DNA of 64,000 nt from Acidovorax sp. A79. Its GTDB lineage: Bacteria; Pseudomonadota; Gammaproteobacteria; Burkholderiales; Burkholderiaceae_C. Below, one piece after another: positions 12,058 through 21,362 of the stretch (the stretch's first letter is position 1; each line of letters starts with the position of its first letter). The position numbers and the translations under genes are program-made. The stretch spans positions 2,498,001 through 2,562,000 of the forward strand of contig NZ_AP028672.1 of the NCBI RefSeq assembly GCF_041154505.1, written 5' to 3'. The notes under the pieces were generated by a model, which was not told the origin of the DNA, made no database searches, and worked only from the letters and a program-made list of their open reading frames with translations.

Positions 12058-12269
12058 GTTTGGCGCCGTGCCCATCCGCCGGGCGCGCCAAGGCATTCGC
12101 GCGGACACGTGAACGCTCCGCACGAACGAAGCGGCAGCATGCTCCATGAAAGAAGGAAGGCGCGAGGGCGCACGGAGGCGGGAGGCGGTGTCTGACAGGG
12201 TCGCAAGGCGCCCGGGGCTACGCTGAAGCCAGCCCGTTTGTGATTACCGAGATTGCCAGGAGCCCTTAC

Positions 12270-12653
12270 ATGACCCGCACCGCTTTTTTTGCCCCCGTCC
12301 TCACGGCGACCCTGTTCGCAGCCTGCGCAGGCGCCCTCGCCCAGACGCCGCCCCCGGATGCCCGTGCGCGCTACGAGCAGGAGCGCGAGAAGTGCATGAC
12401 CAACAACACCCAGGACAGCCTCGCGACCTGCCTGCGCGAGGCGAACAACGCGCTGGACGCGTCCCGCAAGGGGCAGCTGAGCAACCCGGGCGCCGCCGCC
12501 ACGGACAACGCCACGCAGCGCTGCGCGGCGTTCCCGACGGCGGCGGAGCAGACGGAATGCGTGCGCCGCATCCAGAACAGCCCGGCCAGCGGCTCGGTGC
12601 CCGGTGGCGGGGTGCTGCGTGAATCCACCACGACCACCGTCGTGCCGCAATAG
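12270..12653 (+). CDS. small secreted cysteine-containing protein
   Basis: A 127-residue predicted periplasmic protein of unknown function. The ATG at 12270 has AGGAG eight bases upstream and starts a signal peptide ending near GALA-Q. The mature part has two pairs of cysteines in similar contexts: EKCMTNNTQDSLATCLREA and RCAAFPTAAEQTECVRRIQ. This suggests two disulfide-linked helical hairpins. Similar short proteins are common in Comamonadaceae, but I know of no assigned role. It stands alone between the pilY1 terminator and the convergent rpe gene. Confidence 0.72.
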   Translation: MTRTAFFAPVLTATLFAACAGALAQTPPPDARARYEQEREKCMTNNTQDSLATCLREANNALDASRKGQLSNPGAAATDNATQRCAAFPTAAEQTECVRRIQNSPASGSVPGGGVLRESTTTTVVPQ

Positions 12654-12727
12654 GCAGTGGCAGTCCCGTATTGGTAATCGTGCCGCGGCAGGCCGCAGCG
12701 GCGCGGCCTGGCCAGCCGCCGTGGACG

Positions 12728-13408
12728 TCAGGCCAGCTGTACGCGCATGGCGTCGATCACGCCCTGGTAGTCTGGCTTGCCGAAGATGGCGCTGCCCGCC
12801 ACGAACGTATCGGCGCCCGCATCCGCCACACGGCGGATGTTGTCCGTCTTGATGCCGCCGTCCACCTCGAGGCGGATGTCCTTGCCCGTGGCATCGATGC
12901 GGCGGCGCACCTCCTCGATCTTGCGCAGCGCCGAGTCGATGAAGCTCTGGCCACCAAACCCTGGGTTCACGCTCATGATGAGGATCAGATCGATGTCGTC
13001 GATCACCCAGTCGAGCACATCCAGCGGCGCGGCCGGGTTGAACACCAGGCCGGGCTTCACGCCCTTGGCGCGGATGGCCTGGATGCTGCGGTGCGCATGG
13101 GCCGAAGCGTCCGGATGGAAGCTGATGTAGTCGGCCCCGGCGTCGGCGAACGCGGCGGCCAACGCATCCACGGGCTCGATCATCAGGTGCACGTCCACCG
13201 GAACGGGCACGCCGGCGGCGGTCCGGGCATGCGGCTTGAGTGCCTGGCAGACCATGGGGCCGAAGGTCAGGTTGGGCACGTAATGGTTGTCCATCACGTC
13301 GAAGTGGATCCAGTCCGCGCCAGCGGCGATGACATTGCGCACCTCTTCACCCAGGCGGGCGAAGTCGGCGGAGAGAATGGAGGGGGCGATGCGGAAAGAA
13401 CGGCTCAT
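12728..13408 (-). CDS. rpe: ribulose-phosphate 3-epimerase
   Basis: A 226-residue enzyme interconverting ribulose 5-phosphate and xylulose 5-phosphate in the pentose phosphate and Calvin pathways. The TIM-barrel signatures are complete: [15 protein letters not shown], the metal and catalytic segments [12 protein letters not shown] and DVHLMIE, the loop [12 protein letters not shown], and EVDGGIK with the closing [13 protein letters not shown]. The length is normal. It is transcribed away from apaG, which starts 147 bases to its right. Confidence 0.97.
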   Translation of the reverse strand: MSRSFRIAPSILSADFARLGEEVRNVIAAGADWIHFDVMDNHYVPNLTFGPMVCQALKPHARTAAGVPVPVDVHLMIEPVDALAAAFADAGADYISFHPDASAHAHRSIQAIRAKGVKPGLVFNPAAPLDVLDWVIDDIDLILIMSVNPGFGGQSFIDSALRKIEEVRRRIDATGKDIRLEVDGGIKTDNIRRVADAGADTFVAGSAIFGKPDYQGVIDAMRVQLA

Positions 13409-13555
13409 GGGGGCAATTGTCGCAGTTCAGCGGTTCCACAGGGCAAGCCTCGCCTATTGCGCTGCGTGCACGCGACGTGCCTCCGCCCGGGCGCCGCCGC
13501 GCACTCAGGCCCCGGGCACGCGGGGTTTCTGCACCATTGGCTTACCATTCGCCCC

Positions 13556-13963
13556 ATGCCAAAGTACCAGTTCGCCGTGGAGGTGCGCCCCGAATACCTG
13601 CCCGAGCAGTCCGCCCCGGACACCGGCGTGTTCAGCTTCGCCTACACGATCACCATCACCAATGCGGGGGAAGCGCCAGCACAGCTGATTTCGCGCCACT
13701 GGATCATCAGCGATTCCCGCGGCCACACCGAGGAGGTCAAGGGCCTGGGCGTGGTGGGCCACCAGCCGCTGCTCAAGCCCGGTGAATCGTTTCAGTACAC
13801 CAGCGGATGCCGGCTGCGCACCGCCAGCGGCACCATGCACGGGACGTTCCACTGCGTGGCGGAGGACGGGGAGCCTTTCAACACGCCCGTGCCGCTCTTC
13901 GTGCTGGAAGCGATCAACCACGGCCCGTCGGGTGAGCCGCTGAGCGGTCGGGTGCTGCATTGA
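13556..13963 (+). CDS. apaG: ApaG family protein
   Basis: A 135-residue ApaG/DUF525 protein, an FN3-like beta-sandwich found in most proteobacteria. The ATG at 13556 is chosen because the conserved domain starts at once (YQFAVEVRPEYLPEQS). Other signatures are FAYTITITNAGEAPAQL, SRHWIISD and the glycine-rich YTSGCRLRTASGTMHG. ApaG is genetically linked to Co2+ resistance and Ap4A metabolism in enterics, but its exact biochemistry is unclear. The stop codon overlaps the TTG start of the next gene, suggesting coupled translation. Confidence 0.95.
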   Translation: MPKYQFAVEVRPEYLPEQSAPDTGVFSFAYTITITNAGEAPAQLISRHWIISDSRGHTEEVKGLGVVGHQPLLKPGESFQYTSGCRLRTASGTMHGTFHCVAEDGEPFNTPVPLFVLEAINHGPSGEPLSGRVLH

Positions 13964-15957
13964 AGCGTGGCAAGACCACCCCGGACCTGGCCAGCCTGCT
14001 GTCGGCGCTGGATCCGGCAGCCGATCTCGCGCACCGCCACCTGTGGCTCATCCACCTGCTGGACTGGGTGCGGGGCGAGCGCGACTCCGTGGCCTCCGCC
14101 GTGGGCCGCGTGCAGCTCTTCCTGGATGCGGTGCAGGCACGGCCCGACATCCAGCTGCGGCTTCAGGCGTGGTGGGCCACGCTGGTCGACCAGGTGGACA
14201 TCACCACCCTGCTGGCGGATTTCGGCTTCGCGCCCCGCACCGCGCTGGTCAGCGAGCTGGCCGAACGCCTGCGCACCAAGCTGCTGCCGGGCAGCCCTGA
14301 AACCATCGACGCGTCCGAGCTGTTCATGCTGGCCCTGCCCGGGGAGTTCGACGCGCAGTGGCTGTCGGCCCTGGAAGAAGCCCAGCTCACCCGCCTTGTG
14401 GCGCTGCTGGCGCCCCCCAGCACCGAAGGCAACCCGGGCCCCTCGCGCTGGCAACGGGCCCTGCTGGATGCCATCACCTACTGCGCCGGACAGATTCTCT
14501 CCACGGGCTTCGCACCCGAGCTGCGCCTGCGCATGAGCGAATCCGCCCGCGAAGCCCAGCCCTTTCATGCCCTGATCCGCGACGTGGAAAGCCTGCGCGT
14601 GGAGGTGCTGCATGCGCTGCGCACGCCAGACCGGCTCAACGAGGCCGCGCAGCGCCTGCGCGAGCGGCTGGAGGCCTGCCGCGCCGCGGCCGCCACGGTC
14701 TACACCCATTTCGAGGACAACGGCATCTCCGTGGGCCTGGTCTTCCGCCTGCGGCAACTGCGCGAGCGCATCCTGCGCGTGCGCGAGCTGCTGGACTGCC
14801 TGCTGTCGCCCAAGCCGTCCGTCACCGCCGCCCGGCTCATGGCGCGCCTGGTGATGGTGGGCCAGGAACGGCGCAGCCTGCGCGCCCTGCTGGCGTCCAA
14901 CTCCTCGCTGCTGGCGGCCAAGGTGGTCGAGCGCAGCGCGGAAACCGGCGAACACTACATCACGCGCACCGCGGCCGAGTACCGGGCCATGGTCCGCAAG
15001 GCGGCAGGGGGCGGCGCGGTCATGGCCTTCACCACGCTGGCCAAGTTCGGCCTCTATGCGCTGGCGCTGTCGGCCTTCTGGGGCGGCTTCTGGGCGGGCG
15101 TGAACTACGCCGTCACGTTCGTGCTGATCCAGCTGCTGCACCTGACCGTGGCGACCAAGCAGCCCGCGATGACGGCGCCCGCCATGGCCGCAAAGCTCAA
15201 GGAGCTGGGCGCCAGCGACGCCATCGAGTCGTTCGTGGACGAGATCACACACCTGGTGCGCTCCCAGGTGGCCGCCGTGCTGGGCAATGTGTTCGTGGTG
15301 TTCCCGGCGGTGCTCGGGCTGGCCATGCTGATCGCGCTGGCCACCGGCAGCCCGGCCATCAGCGAGCGCGAGGCAGCGCACGTGTTCGAGTCCCTGCACC
15401 TGCTGGGCCCGTCGCTGCTCTTCGCGGCATTCACCGGGGTGCTGCTGTTCGCCTCCAGCATCATCGCGGGCTGGACCGAGAACTGGTTCGTGCTCAACCG
15501 CCTGGACTCGGCCATGCACTACAACCCGCGCATCACCCGCATGCTGGGCACGGAGCGGGCCGCCCGCTGGGCACGTTTCCTGCGTGAGAACCTCTCGGGC
15601 TTCGCGGCCAACATCTCGCTGGGCTTCATGCTGGGGCTCGTCCCGGCCTTTGCAGGGTTTTTCGGACTGGCCCTGGATGTGCGCCATGTCACACTGTCCA
15701 CAGGCCAGGTGGGCGCGGCCAGCGCCGCGCTGGGCCTGGGAGTGCTGCACATGCCCGCCTTCTGGTGGGCCGTGGCGTCGCTTCCCTTGCTGGGCGCGCT
15801 GAATGTCACCGTCAGTTTCTACCTGGCCTTCAGCCTCGCGCTGCGCGCGCAGAACGTGAGCGGCGTGGACCGGTCGCGCATCTACGCGGCGATCCGCGCG
15901 CGCATGCGTTCGGCGCCCCTGAGTTTTTTCATGCCCGAACGCCGCACCGCGCCCTGA
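13960..15957 (+). CDS. 'site-specific recombinase' family integral membrane protein
   Basis: A 665-residue protein of the family labelled site-specific recombinase (Gcr-like). The start is a TTG overlapping the apaG stop. The N-terminal 330 residues are helical and soluble-looking; the C-terminal half has several membrane helices (for example LYALALSAFWGGFWAG, FVVFPAVLGLAMLIALA and LLFAAFTGVLLFASSIIAGW). No tyrosine- or serine-recombinase active site is visible, so the family name is probably misleading. An inner-membrane protein of unknown role is a safer description. Downstream the antiporter gene starts after 166 bases. Confidence 0.8.
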   Translation: MKRGKTTPDLASLLSALDPAADLAHRHLWLIHLLDWVRGERDSVASAVGRVQLFLDAVQARPDIQLRLQAWWATLVDQVDITTLLADFGFAPRTALVSELAERLRTKLLPGSPETIDASELFMLALPGEFDAQWLSALEEAQLTRLVALLAPPSTEGNPGPSRWQRALLDAITYCAGQILSTGFAPELRLRMSESAREAQPFHALIRDVESLRVEVLHALRTPDRLNEAAQRLRERLEACRAAAATVYTHFEDNGISVGLVFRLRQLRERILRVRELLDCLLSPKPSVTAARLMARLVMVGQERRSLRALLASNSSLLAAKVVERSAETGEHYITRTAAEYRAMVRKAAGGGAVMAFTTLAKFGLYALALSAFWGGFWAGVNYAVTFVLIQLLHLTVATKQPAMTAPAMAAKLKELGASDAIESFVDEITHLVRSQVAAVLGNVFVVFPAVLGLAMLIALATGSPAISEREAAHVFESLHLLGPSLLFAAFTGVLLFASSIIAGWTENWFVLNRLDSAMHYNPRITRMLGTERAARWARFLRENLSGFAANISLGFMLGLVPAFAGFFGLALDVRHVTLSTGQVGAASAALGLGVLHMPAFWWAVASLPLLGALNVTVSFYLAFSLALRAQNVSGVDRSRIYAAIRARMRSAPLSFFMPERRTAP

Positions 15958-16123
15958 GGCGCAGCGGCGGGTGGAACCAAGCGCCGCCCCTGTCCTACAG
16001 AGACGTTTTGTTTCCGCCTGTAAATTCAGGCCACGCCAGGCGCACCCCTTCCCCCGCGGAGGCGGTGTGCGCCCGCTCCTTCACACCGACGGGCCAGCCC
16101 GTCTGACGCAGAGGTCCCGAAAC

Positions 16124-17380
16124 ATGAATGAAATCCTGAGCTTCTGGGCGCAATGGCTGCGCCCCTCGGCCGGGTTGCCCACGGTGCAATGGTCGCTGCT
16201 GCTCGCGGTGGCGGCCATGGTGGGCTATCTCACGCAGCGCCACACCGGCCTGCCCAAGGTGCTGGGCTACTCGCTGGTGGGCACCGCCGCCGGGCTCGCA
16301 GGCTTCAGCGGCGCCGTGTGGCCGCTGCAGGGTATCGGCCTGTTCCTGCTGGAGCTGGGGATCGCCCTGGTGCTCTTTGAATGCGGTGGCCGCATCCCGC
16401 TGCGCTGGTTCCGCCACAACCCCATGGTGCTGGTGCAGAGCATTGCTGAATCCGTGCTGACCTACTTTGCCGTGTACTGGGTGCTGGTGTGGCTGAACCT
16501 GCCCCCGCAGGTGGCCGGCCCGCTGGCGCTGGTGGCCCTGGCGGCATCGCCCGCCGTGCTCACGCGCGTGGTGGCGGACACCCGCGCGGCCGGCCCGGTG
16601 ACGGAGCGCGCCATCGTGCTCACCACCCTGTCCACCCTGTATGCGCTGACGCTGGGCAGCGCGAAGGCCGAGCTGATCAACCGCCAGAGCCTCACCGTGG
16701 TGGAGACCGTGTACCCGGTGATCGTGGTGCTGGGCGTTTCCATCGTGGTGGCGGCCGTGCTGGCGCTGGTCTTGCGCATGGCGCTGCGCTTCATGAGCCC
16801 CACGAGCGAGAACACCTCGATGCTGTTCCTCGCGCTGGTGGCGGCGGGCACCGCCGTGGCGGCGCACATGGGCGGTTCGGCGCCGCTGGCGGCGCTGCTG
16901 GGCGGCATGCTGCTCAAGCAGCTCAACCCGCGCCCCTGGGCATGGCCGCGCCAGCTGGGCAATGCGTCCTCGCTGCTGACCATGCTGATGTTCGTGCTGG
17001 TGTCCACCGTGGCCGCGCAGGCGGACTGGAGCGCGCCGGTGGCGGGCGTCGTGCTGGCACTGATCGCCGTGCGCCTGCTGGCCAAGGCCACGGGTGTCGC
17101 CCTGGGCAACGTGGGCAGCGGCGCCAGCTGGAAGCAGGCCCTGTGGGTGGGCTGCGCCATGACGCCGATGTCGTCCATCGCGCTGCTGATTGCCTCGCAG
17201 TTCGTGCTCGCCTCGCCCTCCACGGGCCACGTGATCGCCGGCGTGGCGCTGCCCGCCATCCTGCTCATGGAAGTGCTGGGCGCCGTGATCGCCACCGTGG
17301 CCATCTACCGCGCGGGCGAGAGCTCTAAACCCTGGGCGCCACTGACGACCCGTGGCCACAACGGAGACACCCCATCGTGA
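16124..17380 (+). CDS. CPA2-type cation/proton antiporter membrane domain
   Basis: A 418-residue polytopic protein of the monovalent cation:proton antiporter-2 group. The ATG at 16124, with GAGGTCC upstream, is chosen over an earlier in-frame start. About 11-12 hydrophobic helices are visible, with [16 protein letters not shown] near the start and [18 protein letters not shown] in the middle, matching KefB/NapA-like proteins. There is no RCK/TrkA-N domain at the C-terminus, so it is the short form. The stop overlaps the GTG start of ybdK, suggesting that the transporter and the ligase are made together. Confidence 0.85.
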   Translation: MNEILSFWAQWLRPSAGLPTVQWSLLLAVAAMVGYLTQRHTGLPKVLGYSLVGTAAGLAGFSGAVWPLQGIGLFLLELGIALVLFECGGRIPLRWFRHNPMVLVQSIAESVLTYFAVYWVLVWLNLPPQVAGPLALVALAASPAVLTRVVADTRAAGPVTERAIVLTTLSTLYALTLGSAKAELINRQSLTVVETVYPVIVVLGVSIVVAAVLALVLRMALRFMSPTSENTSMLFLALVAAGTAVAAHMGGSAPLAALLGGMLLKQLNPRPWAWPRQLGNASSLLTMLMFVLVSTVAAQADWSAPVAGVVLALIAVRLLAKATGVALGNVGSGASWKQALWVGCAMTPMSSIALLIASQFVLASPSTGHVIAGVALPAILLMEVLGAVIATVAIYRAGESSKPWAPLTTRGHNGDTPS

Positions 17381-18501
17381 GTCTTGAAGCCTTCAACCAT
17401 TCCGAACCGCTGACGCTGGGCGTCGAGCTGGAGCTGCAGCTCGTCAACACCAACGACTACGACCTGGCCCCCTATGCCGAGGACATGCTGCGCCTCATGA
17501 AGAAAACCCCGCTGCCCGGCAGCGTGGTGCCCGAGATGACGAACAGCATGATCGAGATCTCCACGGGCATCTGCCATTCCAGCAGCGAGGTGCTGGGCCA
17601 GCTCACGCCCATCCGCGACGCGCTGGTCAAGAGCGCCGACAAGCTCAACATCGCCGTGGTGGGCGGCGGCACGCACCCGTTCCAGCAATGGCACGAGCGG
17701 CGCATCTACGACAAGCCGCGCTTTCGCGAGCTGTCGGAGCTGTACGGCTACCTGTCCAAGCAGTTCACCATCTTCGGCCAGCACGTGCACATCGGCTGCC
17801 CCGACGCGAACGCCGCGCTGCTCATGCTGCACCGCATGTCGCGCTACATCCCGCACTTCATCGCGCTGTCGGCATCGAGCCCCTACGTGCAGGGACAGGA
17901 CACGGCGTTCGACTCGGCGCGCCTGAACTCGGTGTTCGCGTTTCCGCTCTCGGGCCGCGCCCCGCTGGCGCTCACGTGGGAGGACTTCACCGCCTACTTC
18001 GACAAGATGACGCGCACCGGCGTGGTCAAGAGCATGAAGGACTTCTACTGGGACATCCGCCCCAAGCCCGAGTTCGGCACCATCGAGATCCGCGTGTTCG
18101 ACACCCCGCTCACCATCGAGCGCGCCGCCGCGCTGGCGGGCTACGTGCAGTCGCTGGGCGCCTGGTTTCTGGCCGAGCAGCCCTTCATGCCCACCGAGGA
18201 CGACTACCTGGTCTACACCTACAACCGCTTCCAGGCCTGCCGCTTCGGCATGGACGCGGTGTACGTGGACCCGGCCACGGGCGACCACATGCCGCTGCGC
18301 GAGCACATCCTCAAGACCATGGACAAGATCGCCGGCCACGCCGCCGTGCAAGGCGCATCGAGCGCCATGCACATGCTGCGCACCGAGGTCGAAGCGGGCC
18401 AGAACGATGCGCGCTGGCTGCGCGAGCGCCAGCGCGAGGAGCAACTGCTGGCCGAGGTCAGCCGCCAGGCGGCGCAGCGCTTTCGCGGCGCCACGGCCTG
18501 A
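17377..18501 (+). CDS. ybdK: YbdK-type carboxylate-amine ligase (glutamate-cysteine ligase 2 family)
   Basis: A 374-residue member of the YbdK/GCS2 family, which forms gamma-glutamyl amide bonds with ATP; E. coli YbdK has weak glutamate-cysteine ligase activity. Family motifs are [11 protein letters not shown] at the start, [35 protein letters not shown] and the metal/ATP segment [12 protein letters not shown]. It begins at a GTG inside the antiporter stop codon, so it is translationally coupled to it. The length is normal. The real substrate here is unknown. Confidence 0.93.
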   Translation: MSLEAFNHSEPLTLGVELELQLVNTNDYDLAPYAEDMLRLMKKTPLPGSVVPEMTNSMIEISTGICHSSSEVLGQLTPIRDALVKSADKLNIAVVGGGTHPFQQWHERRIYDKPRFRELSELYGYLSKQFTIFGQHVHIGCPDANAALLMLHRMSRYIPHFIALSASSPYVQGQDTAFDSARLNSVFAFPLSGRAPLALTWEDFTAYFDKMTRTGVVKSMKDFYWDIRPKPEFGTIEIRVFDTPLTIERAAALAGYVQSLGAWFLAEQPFMPTEDDYLVYTYNRFQACRFGMDAVYVDPATGDHMPLREHILKTMDKIAGHAAVQGASSAMHMLRTEVEAGQNDARWLRERQREEQLLAEVSRQAAQRFRGATA

Positions 18502-18519
18502 TCCTGCGCGGCCCCGCCG

Positions 18520-18889
18520 TCACGCCGGCAGCACCGCCAGCTGGCGCGAGCGCTGCGTGCGCCCGCCATGGCCCCAGTCGCTGGCGGGCAGCTCCCGCAC
18601 CACCACGTAGCTGGCGCTGCAGCTCCGCGAACGCCGCCTGGATGAAGGCGGCCTTCTCTTCCTGCGTGTTCGTGCCCTGCGTGATGCTGATCTCCAGCAA
18701 CGCCGTGGGCTGTTCGGCCGGCGCACCGCCGATGTGCCAGCGCGCGGCGGGCAGGTCGTCGATGACCACCGCCGTCACCCCGCGGCGCTTGCCCAGCAGG
18801 TCCACCGTGAGGTCCGTCAGCGCGCCGGCCAGTTGCCGGTAGCGTTCGGGGTTTTGCAGCGGGGCCAGTTTCAGAACGAGGGTTGGCAT
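18520..18889 (-). pseudogene. tautomerase family gene with frameshift
   Basis: A small tautomerase-superfamily gene that does not stay in one frame. From ATG 18889 it reads MPTLVLKLAPL... through ALLEISITQGTNTQEEKAAF and AFAELQRQ. The expected C-terminus ASYVVVRELPASDWGHGG then continues in another frame and stops at 18520-18522. The frame changes near 18610-18620, and a few residues normally found between these parts look to be missing, so a small deletion is likely. In the original frame translation would run on to 18458 with unrelated sequence. P2 at the N-terminus (the catalytic proline after Met) is kept. A sequencing error is possible, but the neighbouring LysR gene is also damaged. Confidence 0.75.
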
Positions 18890-19098
18890 GGTGCTGTCTT
18901 CCTTTCTTGCGGGGTGGGAGCAGCAGGGGACGGCGTGTTCAGCCCGGCGCTGCGCAAAACCCAAAGGCCCGCGCGCACCAGAGTGCGCGCCAGCCAGGCG
19001 TGGGCGTCACGAAGGGCCTGCTGGCGCAGCCGCAGCGCGTCGCGCCGGGCGCAATCGCGCAGCCTCTGGTACTCAGCGGGGTGCATGGGCTGGTGCAT
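18871..19098 (-). CDS. small conserved Arg-rich protein
   Basis: A 75-residue protein starting at ATG 19098, with AAAGGAA at good spacing. It is rich in Arg, Ala and Leu (MHQPMHPAEYQRLRDCARRD..., LRLRQQALRDAHAWLARTLVRA), forming one probable amphipathic helix. Short proteins of this look occur beside regulators in Burkholderiales, but I cannot name a function. Its end overlaps the tautomerase start by 19 bases, so both were probably in one operon divergent from the broken LysR gene. Confidence 0.6.
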   Translation of the reverse strand: MHQPMHPAEYQRLRDCARRDALRLRQQALRDAHAWLARTLVRAGLWVLRSAGLNTPSPAAPTPQERKTAPCQPSF

Positions 19099-19227
19099 GG
19101 CGGTTCCTTTCGAGGGCTGTTTTGCAGGGCTTGAAGCCACTGTAGGCAGCCCCGGGCGCGGCGGAAACGGCCCACGGCGCAAGACCGTTTTGCGCGGATT
19201 GCAAGGCCCCGCCGTTACCATCGCCCC

Positions 19228-19804
19228 ATGCGCGAGATCCGCTTTGAAGACATGCACCTGTTCGTACGCGTGGCCGACCTGGGCTCGCTCTCGGCGGTGG
19301 CGCGCGAGCGCGGCGCGCCGGTGAGCCAGGTCTCGCGCACCCTGTCGCGCATCGAGCAAGCCTGCGGCGCGCGGCTGCTGCACCGCTCCACGCATGGCCT
19401 CGCGCCCACACCCGAGGGACTGACCTTCCTGGACTACTGCCGCCGCATCACGGGCACGCTCGACGAGCTGGAAGGCGAATTCGCCCACCAGCGCGGTGGC
19501 TTTCCTGAACCATTGGCCCTTCCTCGTCGATGGAGAACCCCGCGTGCTGGTGGCCGAGGGCCACTGGCGCTCGGGCAGCACCGCCATCACGGCGCGCATG
19601 GCGCTGCAGGGCCTGGGCATTGCGCGCCTGGCCACGGTGGTGGCCGAGCCCCTCGTGCGCCAGGGCCTGCTGGCGCCCGTGCTCGCCGACTGCGTGGACC
19701 TGCAGCCCAGCCCCATCCATGCCATCACCCTCACCCGCAGGCACCGGCTGCCCAAGATCCAGGCCTGCATCGACCACTGGGCGCGGTGGTTTGACCCGCG
19801 CTAG
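19228..19804 (+). pseudogene. LysR-type regulator remnant with internal deletion
   Basis: The first part (19228 to about 19495) encodes a normal LysR helix-turn-helix: MREIRFEDMHLFVRVADLGS, VSQVSRTLSRIEQACGARL, RSTHGLAPTPEG. It then leaves frame after GEFAHQRGG. The last part (about 19496-19804) in another frame encodes a typical LysR C-terminus: FLNHWPFLVDGEPRVL, MALQGLGIARLATVVAEP, RHRLPKIQACIDHW. Together they give about 190 residues instead of about 300, so roughly 110 codons of the effector domain are gone and the frame is broken. It faces the frameshifted tautomerase gene, which it may once have controlled. Confidence 0.8.
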
Positions 19805-19913
19805 CGCACCACCATGCCACGCTCTTTTTTGCTGCCGCACATGTTTTCTGATTTTTGGCCCTCCCCGGCCCACCATCCACACCGCACACACCCCATGACC
19901 ACAAGGCCCTGCC

Positions 19914-20897
19914 ATGGGTGAGTTCGACCTGATCGCCCGCTACTTCACGCGCCCCGCGCGCCCCGGCGGCGCCGTGGCCCTGGGCGTGGGAGACGACTGC
20001 GCGCTGCTGGCGCCTGCGCCCGGCATGCAGCTGGCCATCTCCAGCGACATGCTGGTGGAGGGCCGCCACTTCTTTGCGGACGTGGACCCCGAGGCCCTGG
20101 GCCACAAGGCGCTGGCCGTGAACCTGTCGGACCTGGCGGCCTGTGGCGCGCGCCCGCTGGCGTTCACCCTCGCCCTGTCGTTGCCCCGGGTGGACGAGGC
20201 CTGGCTCGCGGGCTTCTCGCGCGGGCTGCTGGCGCTGGCCGACGCCCACGGCTGTGCGCTGGTGGGCGGCGACACCACGCAGGGCCCGCTCAATATCTGC
20301 ATCACGGTATTTGGCGAGGTCCCCCCGGGCCAGGCCCTGCTGCGCAGCGGCGCACGGACCGGCGACGACATCTATGTCAGCGGCACGCTGGGCGACGCCC
20401 GCCTGGCGCTGGAAGCCCTGCTGGGCCACGCCCCCCTGCCCGCCGGCGTGCTGGCCCGCGCGCGCCAGCGGCTGGAGCGCCCCACCCCGCGCGTGGCCCT
20501 GGGCCTGGCCCTGCGCGGGGTGGCCAGCAGCGCCATGGATGTGAGCGACGGGCTGCTGGGCGACCTGTCGCACATCCTCAAGGCCTCGGGCGTCGGGGCC
20601 CGCATCGACACGCACATTACTTCAAAAATGATAGCTTCCAGCGCTTATTCATCAAGCGCCGGCGGCCAATTTGACTTGGAATTGATCAACCAATGCACGC
20701 TGGCAGGCGGCGACGACTATGAGCTGGCCTTCACCGCCCCGCCCGCACGGCGTGACGCCGTAGCCGCCGCGTCGCAGGCCAGCGGCACGCCCGTCACCCG
20801 CATCGGCACCGTGCGGGCCGAGCCCGGACTGCAGCTGCTGGACGCGCAGGGCCAGCCCATGGACAACCGCTACGCCTCGTTCGACCATTTCCGGTAA
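19914..20897 (+). CDS. thiL: thiamine-monophosphate kinase
   Basis: A 327-residue ThiL, which phosphorylates thiamine phosphate to thiamine diphosphate with ATP, the last step of cofactor synthesis. Motifs are GEFDLIARYF, GVGDDCALL, SSDMLVEGRHFF, KALAVNLSDLAACGARP, GGDTTQG and DVSDGLLGDL. All metal and ATP ligand regions are present. Odd feature: residues about 236-256 (SKMIASSAYSSSAGGQFDL) are encoded by a copy of the AT-richer dispersed repeat, in frame, between DVSDGLLGDLSHIL and CTLAGGDDYEL. The conserved flanks are intact, so the enzyme is probably active. pgpA and pncC, which I recall as frequent neighbours of thiL, lie 7 kb away. Confidence 0.95.
   Translation: MGEFDLIARYFTRPARPGGAVALGVGDDCALLAPAPGMQLAISSDMLVEGRHFFADVDPEALGHKALAVNLSDLAACGARPLAFTLALSLPRVDEAWLAGFSRGLLALADAHGCALVGGDTTQGPLNICITVFGEVPPGQALLRSGARTGDDIYVSGTLGDARLALEALLGHAPLPAGVLARARQRLERPTPRVALGLALRGVASSAMDVSDGLLGDLSHILKASGVGARIDTHITSKMIASSAYSSSAGGQFDLELINQCTLAGGDDYELAFTAPPARRDAVAAASQASGTPVTRIGTVRAEPGLQLLDAQGQPMDNRYASFDHFR
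20621..20679 (+). repeat. dispersed palindromic repeat family A, copy 1 (inside thiL)
   Basis: Contains AAATGATAGCTTCCAGCGCTT, a 7-base loop, then AAGCGCCGGCGGCCAATTTG. The palindrome GCGCTT...AAGCGC with AT-rich ends is the family signature. It is read in frame by thiL. Confidence 0.85.
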
Positions 20898-20898
20898 C

Positions 20899-20928
20899 GG
20901 GCCCCGGCGGCCGGCGGCCACTTTTTTT
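20899..20928 (+). terminator. probable intrinsic terminator after thiL
   Basis: A GC stem (GGCC-CCGG, loop, CCGG-GGCC with one bulged C) directly after the thiL stop is followed by seven T residues. The form fits an intrinsic terminator. Confidence 0.6.
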
Positions 20929-21023
20929 CGCGGACCATGAATCCTTTGGCGAAACCAGCGGCTCTTGGTGGGGGAGGCGCCCTGTGCTGGCACCTCCTTC
21001 AACCGACCAAGGAACCAATTCCC

Positions 21024-21227
21024 ATGCTGTACCGCAAGAACATCACCCGCCCCGAAAGCCTGCTGCGCGTTGTGGGGGGCGTCGCCCTCATCGCTGCGGG
21101 GCTGTGGTGGCTGGCCGCATCCCCCTTGGGCCTGGCGCTGACCGCCGCGGGCGTCGGCAGCATCCTGAGCGGCGCGTTGGGCTACTGCCCCGCCTGCGCC
21201 ATGGTGGGCCGCAGGCCCGTGGAATGA
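21024..21227 (+). CDS. DUF2892 (YgaP-like) small membrane protein
   Basis: A 67-residue protein starting at ATG 21024, with AAGGA 10 bases before it. It begins MLYRKNITRPESLLRVVGG and has two short hydrophobic helices (GVALIAAGLWWLAAS and LTAAGVGSILSGALG), then CPACAMVG. This is the DUF2892 membrane hairpin found at the end of YgaP-like rhodaneses but here stand-alone. The two cysteines are kept. It precedes an ECF sigma factor gene by 135 bases on the same strand; a link is possible but unproven. Confidence 0.85.
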   Translation: MLYRKNITRPESLLRVVGGVALIAAGLWWLAASPLGLALTAAGVGSILSGALGYCPACAMVGRRPVE

Positions 21228-21237
21228 CATGAGACAT

Positions 21238-21310
21238 TCCCCCCTCGAGTCGCTTCGCGCCTTCACCCCCCGCTCTCACGCTGCGCGCGGGCAGGGAGGC
21301 GCAGCCAGCG
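21238..21310 (+). repeat. GC-rich dispersed intergenic repeat, family B copy 2
   Basis: CTTCGCGCCTTCACCCC, CTCTC, CGCTGCGCG and GGCAGGGAGGCGCA occur in the same order as at 27514-27587. It lies between the DUF2892 and sigma factor genes. Confidence 0.45.
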
Positions 21311-21362
21311 CGCCGGTCTCATGGGCTGCGGGTGGCGCAATGCACCGTGGAGAACTGAGAGG

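Noticed and set aside
13792..15750. Long minus-strand open frame opposite the membrane 'recombinase' gene
   Set aside because: Composition is Gln/His/Gly/Arg-rich as expected for an antisense frame in GC-rich DNA; the plus-strand protein has clear membrane helices.
13960..15957. Mobile element suggested by the name 'site-specific recombinase'
   Set aside because: The protein is an integral membrane protein without recombinase catalytic residues, in a conserved housekeeping context and without terminal repeats.
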